DNA from: Chromatium okenii
Lineage (GTDB): Bacteria; Pseudomonadota; Gammaproteobacteria; Chromatiales; Chromatiaceae
DNA: 64,000 nt
Direction of reading: 5' to 3'
Assembly: GCF_016583745.1 (NCBI RefSeq)
Contig: NZ_NRRQ01000005.1
Coordinates: forward strand, 62,001 to 126,000
Positions within the stretch are counted from its first letter, which is position 1. Each line of letters starts with the position of its first letter. The notes beneath the pieces were generated by a model. It did not search any database. It had not been told where the DNA came from and worked only from the letters and a program-made list of their open reading frames with translations. Position numbers and translations under genes: made by a program. Of the stretch, positions 1 through 7,481 are shown one piece after another.

Positions 1-2412
1 CAGACAGTGTTTTACGTCGTCATTGAGCGCCCCGAGTTCGGTTTCTTCGAGGATCAGCGCCTCTTGTTCAACCAGCCGCAGCGACGGCGTGTATGCGCCG
101 CTCAATCCCGAATCCGGCATCAGCTTGCCGCGATTGAACACTGCGTGCGGATCAACCCGTTGTTTATAGTCAACAAAAGCGGCGAGTTTGGCGGGATCAA
201 GGAATTGCAGCTTGGTGATGCCGATGCCGTGCTCACCGGAGATGACGCCGCCTAGCGCGGTTGCCAGCGCCATGATCCGCGCCACGATCCGCTCCGCCTC
301 GTGCAGCATGGCGTAATCAGAAGAATGAACCGGGATGTTGGTATGAACGTTGCCGTCGCCGGCGTGCATGTGCAGCGCGACAAACAGGCGCGACTCACGC
401 AGTTGGCGATGAATGGCGAGAAGATGCTCGCGCACTGGCGTCCACGCCGCGCCAGCAAAGATGTCATTCAACGCCTCCGCCACTTCCAGCCGATAGGATT
501 GGCGCAGCTCACGGCGGAGCAGCACATCCAGTCGGCTCCCCTTCTCCACAGCAGCAACCGCTCCTGACAACTGGATTTCCGCCAACACCTCGCGCCAACG
601 TGCTCGCGCTGCGCTCACCAGCGCGATGGCGGCTGTGCGTTTTGCCTCCAACAGCGCCAGCACCTCCGCTTCAGCCGCATCCATCTCCGGCGGCAGCGCC
701 AGCGTGTCCGTTAAATACTCCAGCACCGCCGTCATCATCGCGTCCTTGTTGCGCAGCGACTGCTCGATGTTGATTTGTTCAATGCCCCGGCTGTAATCCG
801 CCAGCCGCTCCAGCGGGATAACCACGTCTTCATTGACTTTGAAGGCGTTGGTGTGACGCGAGATCGCCGCTGTCCGCGCCCGATCTAGCCAAAACCGTTT
901 CCGCGCCTCCACGCTGCTGGCAATAAACCCCTCGCCATCTCGCGCCTGCACCAAGCTGACGAGATGCGCGGCAGCGGCGTCCACTGCGGCGGCGTCATCG
1001 CTGACCAAATCGGCGAGCAGCAGCATTTTTGGCAACGCCCGCCGCGTGGATTTGGTGGTGTAGCCGACGGCGCGAACGTAACGCTCATCCAGATGTTCCA
1101 AACCGGCGATCTGCACGGTGGCGCGAGCGGCGATGTCATCGCGGATTTCGAGAATGGCGGGGACGGCGCGATCTAAATCTGCGCCGAAAAATTCCATGCA
1201 CACGGTGCGGACGTGCTCCGGCATTCGGTGCAGCAGGAATCGCGCTGAAGTGATGATGCCGTCGCAGCCTTCTTTTTGAACGCCCGGCAGCCCGGACAAA
1301 AATTTGTCGGTGACATCCTTTCCCAGCCCGGCTTTGCGAAATGCAACGCCCGGAATTTCCAACAGCTCCGGCGCACTTTTTGGCGTCACGCCTTCGGCAC
1401 GAAAGCGGCTGAGACGAAAGCGCACCAGCGGCTGCTCGTGAATTTTGCCGCGATTGTGATCGAGCCGTTCGATCTCCAGCCACTCCGCATCTGGCGTCAC
1501 CATCCGCCACGACACCAGATTATCCAGCGCCGTGCCCCACAGCACCGCCTTTTTGCCGCCAGCATTCATGGCGATGTTGCCGCCGATGCAAGAGGCGTCC
1601 TGCGAGGTCGGATCAACCGCAAATGCCAAACCGTTGGCGTCGGCGAGATCGGACACGCGCCGCGTGACCACGCCAGCGCCGCAATGAACGGTGGGCACGC
1701 GCTCCGCTCCGCCAGACAATTCGATCCACTCCACGCCCGTCAGTTGCTCCAACTTTTCCGTGTTGATGACGGCAGTCAGCGGATGCAGTGGCACTGCCGA
1801 GCCGGTGTAGCCGGTGCCACCGCCGCGAGGAATCAGCGTCAAACCGCAGTCGAGACAAGCGCGGACAATGGGCGCAACTTCGCGCTCGTTGTCGGGAGAA
1901 ATAACCACAAATGGCAATTCAACGCGCCAATCGGTCGCATCGGTCGCGTGAGCGACCCGCGCCAAACCGCCAAAATCAAGGTTATCGGCGCGAGTGACGC
2001 CCGCGAGCGCCTGCCGCAACTGCTGGCGCTGGCGCTGTTCGGCAGCGAACCAAGCGCCAAAACGCGCCACCGCCGCTCGCGCTGCCGCCAATAACCGCGC
2101 TGCATCGCGGTTGTCATTCAAACGCAATTCAAATTGATCCAGACGATGCGTTAATGCTTGTAATAACAAACGACGGCGTTTTGTATTTTCTAATAAATCA
2201 TCTTGCAAATACGGATTGCGCGTCACGACCCATAAATCGCCGAGCACCTCAAATAACATTCGCGCCGAGCGCCCGGTGCGACGACTATTGCGCAATTGTT
2301 CAATTAACTGCCACAGTGGTTCACCGAGAAAGCGAATCACAATCTCGCGGTCAGAAAACGACGTGTAGTTATAGGGAATTTCGCGGATACGGGGCTGCGG
2401 TGTGGTCATCAT
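1..2412 (-). CDS. DUF3683 / FAD-linked oxidoreductase, 3' end outside window
   Basis: This reading frame is open from an ATG at 2412 to the window edge (804 codons, no stop), so only the N-terminal part of the protein is seen. The first ~170 residues (starting [16 protein letters not shown]) match the DUF3683 N-terminal region. They are followed by a PCMH-type FAD-binding segment ([15 protein letters not shown], then [13 protein letters not shown]) and a GlcD-like FAD-oxidase C-terminal domain ending in [12 protein letters not shown] and [10 protein letters not shown]. Family members usually continue into a 4Fe-4S/cysteine-rich module, giving about 1,250-1,300 residues; that part would lie left of the window. 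The probable role is a large D-2-hydroxyacid (lactate/glycolate-type) dehydrogenase feeding the quinone pool, but the substrate cannot be read here. A second ATG lies directly after the first and start choice between them is open. Upstream is a separate HEPN/nucleotidyltransferase pair in the same orientation. Confidence 0.85.
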   Translation of the reverse strand, partial: MMTTPQPRIREIPYNYTSFSDREIVIRFLGEPLWQLIEQLRNSRRTGRSARMLFEVLGDLWVVTRNPYLQDDLLENTKRRRLLLQALTHRLDQFELRLNDNRDAARLLAAARAAVARFGAWFAAEQRQRQQLRQALAGVTRADNLDFGGLARVAHATDATDWRVELPFVVISPDNEREVAPIVRACLDCGLTLIPRGGGTGYTGSAVPLHPLTAVINTEKLEQLTGVEWIELSGGAERVPTVHCGAGVVTRRVSDLADANGLAFAVDPTSQDASCIGGNIAMNAGGKKAVLWGTALDNLVSWRMVTPDAEWLEIERLDHNRGKIHEQPLVRFRLSRFRAEGVTPKSAPELLEIPGVAFRKAGLGKDVTDKFLSGLPGVQKEGCDGIITSARFLLHRMPEHVRTVCMEFFGADLDRAVPAILEIRDDIAARATVQIAGLEHLDERYVRAVGYTTKSTRRALPKMLLLADLVSDDAAAVDAAAAHLVSLVQARDGEGFIASSVEARKRFWLDRARTAAISRHTNAFKVNEDVVIPLERLADYSRGIEQINIEQSLRNKDAMMTAVLEYLTDTLALPPEMDAAEAEVLALLEAKRTAAIALVSAARARWREVLAEIQLSGAVAAVEKGSRLDVLLRRELRQSYRLEVAEALNDIFAGAAWTPVREHLLAIHRQLRESRLFVALHMHAGDGNVHTNIPVHSSDYAMLHEAERIVARIMALATALGGVISGEHGIGITKLQFLDPAKLAAFVDYKQRVDPHAVFNRGKLMPDSGLSGAYTPSLRLVEQEALILEETELGALNDDVKHCL

Positions 2413-2477
2413 GTATTCAACTTGAAAAATTTGAGAGGTGCGTTGTCATCAAACGAGATGTTTTCAAAGTAGCCTTA

Positions 2478-2942
2478 CTAAAGCGCAGATTGATAACGGT
2501 AAATCAATTCGTCACTATACGTCATCACTTGTGGAATGACTGCTAATAATAGCGGAGTGAGCGCCGCAACTGCGCGATAAATGTCTGGCATCTTGGCGCT
2601 GGCGTATTCGTGAGCAATCAAATTGCGCAATTCACGAATGCGCACTAACTGCCGTGCTTCCGTCACCCAACCGCGTTTTTCTGCCCGCTGAATACGATCT
2701 AAAATACTGCCTTGCGGCGTTAATTCCAAATCATCAATTAACCGCAGCACCCGTTGTATCAACACATCGGCAAGACGGGCAAAACGACTGGTGAGCGATT
2801 CCAAGCGTTCGAGTTCTTCCAATGACCACGTTGTGCATTCAATGAGTTGCTGCGAGCGCGTTAATGAATACTGCAAATGGGTTGCAGCCAATTCAAGGTT
2901 GATGATTCCCTCACGCAATAGATCAATTTTATCTACGCTCAT
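2478..2942 (-). CDS. HepT-like HEPN-domain protein (DUF86-type toxin)
   Basis: The 154-residue all-helical protein carries the HEPN signature RNLIAHEY near residues 107-114 (pattern R-x4-6-H with a following Tyr), the catalytic RNase motif in HepT toxins of HepT/MntA (type VII) toxin-antitoxin pairs. Its start codon overlaps the end of the upstream nucleotidyltransferase gene by 4 bp, the usual coupled arrangement of such pairs. In characterised systems the MntA partner AMPylates the Tyr of the HEPN motif to silence the RNase; that Tyr is present here. Length is slightly above the ~130-145 typical for the family. Whether this copy is toxic is not visible from the sequence, especially since the partner has an altered active site. 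Confidence 0.8.
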   Translation of the reverse strand: MSVDKIDLLREGIINLELAATHLQYSLTRSQQLIECTTWSLEELERLESLTSRFARLADVLIQRVLRLIDDLELTPQGSILDRIQRAEKRGWVTEARQLVRIRELRNLIAHEYASAKMPDIYRAVAALTPLLLAVIPQVMTYSDELIYRYQSAL

Positions 2943-3220
2943 AACTGCACTCCAGTTTTCACGGCGATGCGGGCGATTGGTTGCGTCATCTCTGGCGCGA
3001 TAATTAAATCAATTTTCTGCTCGCCGAGTATTAAATGCAACTGCGCTAGAATATCTAATTTTGCCATTAAGTCGATGCGTTTTGATAGTACAAATAAGTT
3101 AATATCGCCGCCGCGTGCTTGCACATCAACGCGGGAACCAAACAAATACACGACTGCATCGGGATCAATTGCAGTGATGATGTGGCGGATTGTGTGTTGT
3201 TCAAATGCAGTGAGGCGCAT
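2939..3220 (-). CDS. MntA-like minimal nucleotidyltransferase (antitoxin of the HEPN pair)
   Basis: A 93-residue minimal nucleotidyltransferase fold with the FGSR...GGDIN motif around residues 27-41 and a third acidic position in KIDLII near residue 73. In MntA antitoxins the core motif is GS-x10-D-x-D, where both Asp residues hold the metal for AMP transfer to the HEPN partner. Here the second Asp is Asn (codons GAT ATT AAC), so catalysis may be impaired or lost. The stop overlaps the start of the HEPN gene by 4 bp, so the two are translated together. It may neutralise its partner by binding only, or the pair may be decaying. A second, intact minimal nucleotidyltransferase lies at 46.3 kb. 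Confidence 0.75.
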   Translation of the reverse strand: MRLTAFEQHTIRHIITAIDPDAVVYLFGSRVDVQARGGDINLFVLSKRIDLMAKLDILAQLHLILGEQKIDLIIAPEMTQPIARIAVKTGVQL

Positions 3221-3240
3221 GAGTATCTGACAAGAAATCG

Positions 3241-5811
3241 TTAATCGTTATGAAATGCTGCCAACGGCAGCGCCACATAAAACGCTGCACCGTGCCCCAA
3301 TTCTGATTCTGCCCAAATACGCCCCTCGTGATTTTCAATAATGGTTTGACTGATTGCCAATCCCATACCCATACCATTTTCTTTCGTGGTCACGAACGGA
3401 TTAAACAATTCTCCTAATTGCGCGGGCGCAATGCCGGGACCGGTGTCTTCAATCAATACCCACGCTTCAGTAGCGCGAATTTCTGTGGTAATACAGAGCT
3501 GGCGCTGTGATTCTGGCTGTGATTCCAACGCATCCAACGCATTGCTCATCACATTCAGCAACACCTGTTCAATTTGCACTAAATCAACCCGCACCGGAAT
3601 ACAATCAACTTTGCACAAATCCAAGCGAATTTCTACGCCTAACCGATTGGTATCAAATTCTAAAAATGCGCAGACTTCGCGCACTAAATGATTCAAATCA
3701 ACTTGCGCCCGAATTGGCGGCTGTTTTCCCACTAATGCCCGCAACCGCCGAATAATCTCACTCGCTCGCTGCGCTTGTGCAGTAATATGTCCCATTGCCG
3801 TCATCAATTCTGCCGGTTGCGCAGAACTATTATGCAAACGCCGACTGCAACCGTTGGCATAATTCACAATTGCGGCGAGCGGTTGATTCAATTCATGCGC
3901 CATTCCGGTTGCAATTTCACCCAGCGTACTTAAACGACACACATGCACTAATTCCGCTTGATGTTGCCGCGATTCCTGTTCGGCGCGTCGCACGGCGGTA
4001 ATGTCCCGCGCATATAAATTCACATAGCCAAGATCACGAATTGGCGCAAATAATAACGAATAGAGTTGACCATTCACTTCAAATTCATGTTCTAACGGCT
4101 GCCCGGCGGTTAATGCGTGCGCCAAGGTGTCGCACCATTCTACCGGCAAGTATTCACCAGCATCTAATTGTTGCCATGCCAGTAACAACGGACGACTGGC
4201 ATTATTGGCATACACAATTAACCCGTCGGCGGTGACGCGCATAATTGGCGTGGGGCTTTCGCTGGCGAGCCGCGCTAGACTTTTAATCTCTTGTTCTGCC
4301 TGTTTGCGGCTGGTGATGTCGTGAATATAAAGGGTATAAAACCGCTCATCTTCTAATTCAATTAACGCAATTGAAATTTCAACCGGACGCTCTGTACCAG
4401 TGGCGCGTCTGGCTAATAATTCGCACCGTTCTTGCGGTTCACGATGCAAATGATGTGAGCGATCTAATAAGCGTTTGAATGCAGCCCGCGCAATATCTGG
4501 CAAACAATGTTCTGCAAAAGATAAACCCAAAGAGTCTTGCCGACTTCGCGCAAAAACACGTTCTGCGGCGGAGTTAAATTCAATCATTTTTCCATCACGA
4601 TCTAATGTGACCAACGCATCCAGTGAGGCTTCCATCATTGCGGCTTTCAGTGCTTCACTTTCGCGCATTGCCGCTTGATGTTTGCGATTGGTTTCTTCTC
4701 GCGCAATTAACACTAATTGAGTGAAATGACGGATCCAATCTTCTAATAGCAGTAATTGATTGCCGTCTCGATCAAAGCCCGGTTCGGCAATGCCTAATGC
4801 CCGCTGCGAAAAGCGTGTCATGCGTTTTAATACTTTATTCAACCGCGCTGAAACGAGATAAATCACTGCCGTAAAGACGCACACAAAAACCAATGCTGCG
4901 ATTAAGCGTTGGCGGCGTTCAAAAATACGCACATGCCGCGACATCTTTTCCACCACGCTGCGCGGAATGAAGGTTGCAAATAAAGGATGCGCTGCGCCGC
5001 CTGCGTATTCCGGCAACGCTTGGGTGGTAATCATGTAGTTGCCATTCCAATGCAATAACGGGCTGCCGGGTGGCAAAACGCTGGAGTCAATGCTGGCAAC
5101 TAATCGTTGATCGGCAGCATCAACTAATGCTACCGCTGCCCGTTCTACGTCGAGTCCGTGTTGTGAGACGCGCAAAAAGGCGTCATCAATTGACACTAAC
5201 AGCAATAAATAACCGAGCGGTTGGCTATTCATGTCTTCAATGATGGCGCTATTGATCACATAAAAACGATCATTGATGCGTTCAATCATGGCGGCATGGG
5301 TGAGCCAAGATGCGGTGATTTGAGTGACGCTTGCATCGAATAGCGGAGTGGTGCCAGTTTGGAAAATTTCGCGCACCTGCCCGTGTAAATCGGTCAATAC
5401 AAGATGGGTGGGTAAACTCAGCGCGGCGCGTTCAAAAAAATCTGGCAGCCATAGCGGACGGGCGGCGCTGTACACGATTGGCGGGGTGGGTGAGAGCGGA
5501 TGGGTTTCTAAATAGACGGACAGGCGGCGATGATTGGCTAATAATTGCGTTAAACCGCTATAGCTGGCGAGATGACGCTCAAAACGAATCAGGCTTTCTT
5601 GTGCCCGCAGCTCCAGTTGTACCCGCAATTCTTGCCGGAAAATTTTATCAACTTGGAAACTTTGAATCTGATCGAGAATGCTCCATACCGCGAGACCGGC
5701 GATCAAGCCGACCAGAATCGCAATCCAGGGCATGGGTACCCGTCGCAATAACTGGAATAAAAGTGGTTTAATAGTGAGGCGTTTTAACTTCACAGCTTCC
5801 TTCCGAAGCAT
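3241..5811 (-). CDS. Membrane sensor histidine kinase with two PAS domains
   Basis: The 856-residue protein has a transmembrane helix near residues 28-46, a periplasmic sensor region of about 250 residues, and a second helix near 303-323. These are followed by a PAS domain at roughly 395-505 (LVTLDRDGKMIEFNSAAERVF) and a second PAS at 515-620. A HisKA domain follows, with the phospho-acceptor His in GMAHELNQPLAAIVNYANG. The C-terminal ATPase shows N box NVMSNALDAL, G1 box EDTGPGIAP and G2 box GMGMGLAIS. The HELNQPL pattern places it in the FixL/DctB-like HPK4 group. No response regulator gene is adjacent, so it is an orphan kinase in this window. The periplasmic part resembles CACHE/CHASE-type ligand sensors, but the ligand is unknown. 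It is divergent from the RDD gene, with only 31 bp between start codons. Confidence 0.88.
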   Translation of the reverse strand: MLRKEAVKLKRLTIKPLLFQLLRRVPMPWIAILVGLIAGLAVWSILDQIQSFQVDKIFRQELRVQLELRAQESLIRFERHLASYSGLTQLLANHRRLSVYLETHPLSPTPPIVYSAARPLWLPDFFERAALSLPTHLVLTDLHGQVREIFQTGTTPLFDASVTQITASWLTHAAMIERINDRFYVINSAIIEDMNSQPLGYLLLLVSIDDAFLRVSQHGLDVERAAVALVDAADQRLVASIDSSVLPPGSPLLHWNGNYMITTQALPEYAGGAAHPLFATFIPRSVVEKMSRHVRIFERRQRLIAALVFVCVFTAVIYLVSARLNKVLKRMTRFSQRALGIAEPGFDRDGNQLLLLEDWIRHFTQLVLIAREETNRKHQAAMRESEALKAAMMEASLDALVTLDRDGKMIEFNSAAERVFARSRQDSLGLSFAEHCLPDIARAAFKRLLDRSHHLHREPQERCELLARRATGTERPVEISIALIELEDERFYTLYIHDITSRKQAEQEIKSLARLASESPTPIMRVTADGLIVYANNASRPLLLAWQQLDAGEYLPVEWCDTLAHALTAGQPLEHEFEVNGQLYSLLFAPIRDLGYVNLYARDITAVRRAEQESRQHQAELVHVCRLSTLGEIATGMAHELNQPLAAIVNYANGCSRRLHNSSAQPAELMTAMGHITAQAQRASEIIRRLRALVGKQPPIRAQVDLNHLVREVCAFLEFDTNRLGVEIRLDLCKVDCIPVRVDLVQIEQVLLNVMSNALDALESQPESQRQLCITTEIRATEAWVLIEDTGPGIAPAQLGELFNPFVTTKENGMGMGLAISQTIIENHEGRIWAESELGHGAAFYVALPLAAFHND

Positions 5812-5842
5812 TCAATCATTAACCCATTCGGTCACTGCCAAT

Positions 5843-6301
5843 ATGGAATTCGATATTACTCGTGCGCAACAACCTTCCTTGTTTCGTCGCCTCGGCGCGA
5901 TGCTATACGACAGTCTGTTACTGCTCGGAATTTTGATGCTGGCAACGGCGCTAGTCACCATTCCGTATGAAATGATCACGCATACGCCAATTTATGCGAC
6001 CAGCGTACCGCTCACCCTGCTGCGGCTCTATTTGCTCGCAGTGGTGGCGGCATTCTACGTCTACTTTTGGGCGCGGGGCGGACAAACGTTGGGGATGCGG
6101 GCGTGGCGGTTTCGCGTGATTCAAGACGACGGCAATAACCTGACCTTTGGCAGTGCGTTGACGCGCTTTGATTGGGCGCTGCTCAGTCTGCTGCCAGCGG
6201 GATTGGGGCTGTGGTGGAGTCTGTTTGACCGTGATGGTTTGGCATGGCATGACCGCAAATCACACTCGCGGCTGGTGATGTTGTCTCAAGCGGCTGGCTA
6301 A
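5843..6301 (+). CDS. RDD family membrane protein
   Basis: A 152-residue protein with an N-terminal RRLGAMLYDSLLLLGI segment containing the Arg and Asp that name the RDD family. Three hydrophobic helices follow (about residues 22-42, 58-80 and 112-130), with GQTLGMRAWRFRV between helices two and three and WHDRKSHSRLV near the C-terminus. These features are typical of RDD proteins, small inner-membrane proteins of mostly unknown function (some act as Na+/H+ antiporters). The start at 5843 is preferred over longer in-frame options because the RDD motif follows directly and the upstream residues lie inside the divergent kinase gene. Confidence 0.85.
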   Translation: MEFDITRAQQPSLFRRLGAMLYDSLLLLGILMLATALVTIPYEMITHTPIYATSVPLTLLRLYLLAVVAAFYVYFWARGGQTLGMRAWRFRVIQDDGNNLTFGSALTRFDWALLSLLPAGLGLWWSLFDRDGLAWHDRKSHSRLVMLSQAAG

Positions 6302-6344
6302 CTGTATCTGTTTGATTCACATTTGTTGTCACACAGACATGAAT

Positions 6345-6373
6345 CACTCCAGCGCATTGGACGCGCTGGAGTG
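6345..6373. terminator. Perfect 11-bp hairpin between convergent genes
   Basis: CACTCCAGCGC at 6345-6355 pairs perfectly with GCGCTGGAGTG at 6363-6373 across a 7-base loop. It sits between the rightward RDD gene and the leftward acidic-protein gene, where a bidirectional terminator is expected. Neither side has a clear T-run, so intrinsic termination is likely but not certain. Confidence 0.5.
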
Positions 6374-6441
6374 AAATAATTAATAAAACCAACTGCGTCA
6401 CTTCTTAAATCAGGAAGCGTTGATTTTATTTGGGCTAAAAA

Positions 6442-7215
6442 TCAATCATCATCGTCTTCATCTTCATCGTCGTCGCCTTCATCCATATCGTCCACATGTA
6501 TTCTCATTTCTCCATGACATCCATTGTCTTCTATATTTTCATTACCCTCATCATCAGAATACTCAACAGTAGCATCACAAATGTCCCACCCTTCATCTTC
6601 TATGTCATTGAGTATGTCATCAAAAGTCTTTCCATCTTCTTTTGAGATGCGAATAACGATCTCAGGAGATTCGTCACATTGGAATTCAAGGTCAAATTTC
6701 CTGATTATTTCAGTTTCCGTCTCTTCGGCTTCAGTACACATAACATCAACGTCGCCGCAGCCAAACCTTGTTCCTTCTCCCAATTCAAGGCGCATTATCT
6801 CAGCGCCATGATATTCCAATAAATACTCAAGAGCGTTGAGGTTAGTATTGACGGAACGCTGTTTTAAAATAGCGCCATCCCGCATTTTAACCTTGCCAGA
6901 TGTTCCCAATGCTATACTCTCAAACTCAAGAATAAATCTCAAATTTGGAAACTGTTTTGAGAGTTCATATACAGTCCATAGTGATGGGTAATTCCTCGAT
7001 TCCCATAAAATACTGTCTCCTTCGGTAGAAAAGCTATCAATCCATGGACCTTGGGAATCGCATGGCCAGTCACATTCCGCATCTCCATTGCTGTTGTCTT
7101 CTAAATCTCGGAAACAACGACCAATATCTGCAAGCGCATTCGTAAAAGCGAAAAATTGAGATACCTTGTCGCTATCGCCGTCTACTTCAAGTGTGTTATG
7201 GCAAGTTTCACTCAT
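6442..7215 (-). CDS. Acidic hypothetical protein, possibly YubB/Api92-like
   Basis: A 257-residue, very acidic protein ending in a tail of nearly pure Asp/Glu (the last ~12 residues). A textbook ribosome-binding site (AAGGAG at 7223-7228) precedes the ATG by 7 bases, which supports expression. The N-terminal pattern (CHNTLEVDGDSDKVSQFF, then GPWIDSFSTEGDSILWES, then LSKQFPNLRFILEFES) loosely resembles the YubB ferredoxin-like/Api92 proteins known from phages and plasmids, but this is a weak, by-eye resemblance. The gene is markedly AT-richer than the core genes around it, suggesting acquisition. It is divergent from the repeat-protein gene at 7482. The acidic tail could mimic nucleic acid; no function is claimed. 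Confidence 0.7.
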   Translation of the reverse strand: MSETCHNTLEVDGDSDKVSQFFAFTNALADIGRCFRDLEDNSNGDAECDWPCDSQGPWIDSFSTEGDSILWESRNYPSLWTVYELSKQFPNLRFILEFESIALGTSGKVKMRDGAILKQRSVNTNLNALEYLLEYHGAEIMRLELGEGTRFGCGDVDVMCTEAEETETEIIRKFDLEFQCDESPEIVIRISKEDGKTFDDILNDIEDEGWDICDATVEYSDDEGNENIEDNGCHGEMRIHVDDMDEGDDDEDEDDDD

Positions 7216-7361
7216 TGATATACTCCTTCAGTCAGTTTTGAAAAATGCTGACGTTATCAGTCAGCGGTTAAACTACAATAGGGTGCAACTTTTTTCTAGT
7301 GCTCGTTCAGTGCTCCAAACATCAGCACGATGCTATTTTACATCAGGTTAATGGTCAAGTG

Positions 7362-7391
7362 TAGACTGCTCCATCCAACTTTTAGTATAAT
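7362..7391 (+). promoter_or_regulatory. Probable sigma70-type promoter of the repeat-protein gene
   Basis: TATAAT at 7386-7391 is a perfect -10 box, and TAGACT at 7362-7367 matches four of six -35 positions with an 18-base spacer. It would leave an untranslated leader of about 85 bases before the ATG at 7482; this leader contains GCGGC/GCCGC arms around 7399-7425 that could fold. Confidence 0.5.
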
Positions 7392-7481
7392 TTTTCGCGG
7401 CAGGGTGTCGTCATCTAGCCGCCGATATCCATGCGCTTTAAGGCGTGGAGAATGTCAAATCAATGTTAACGGAAACTTGTT

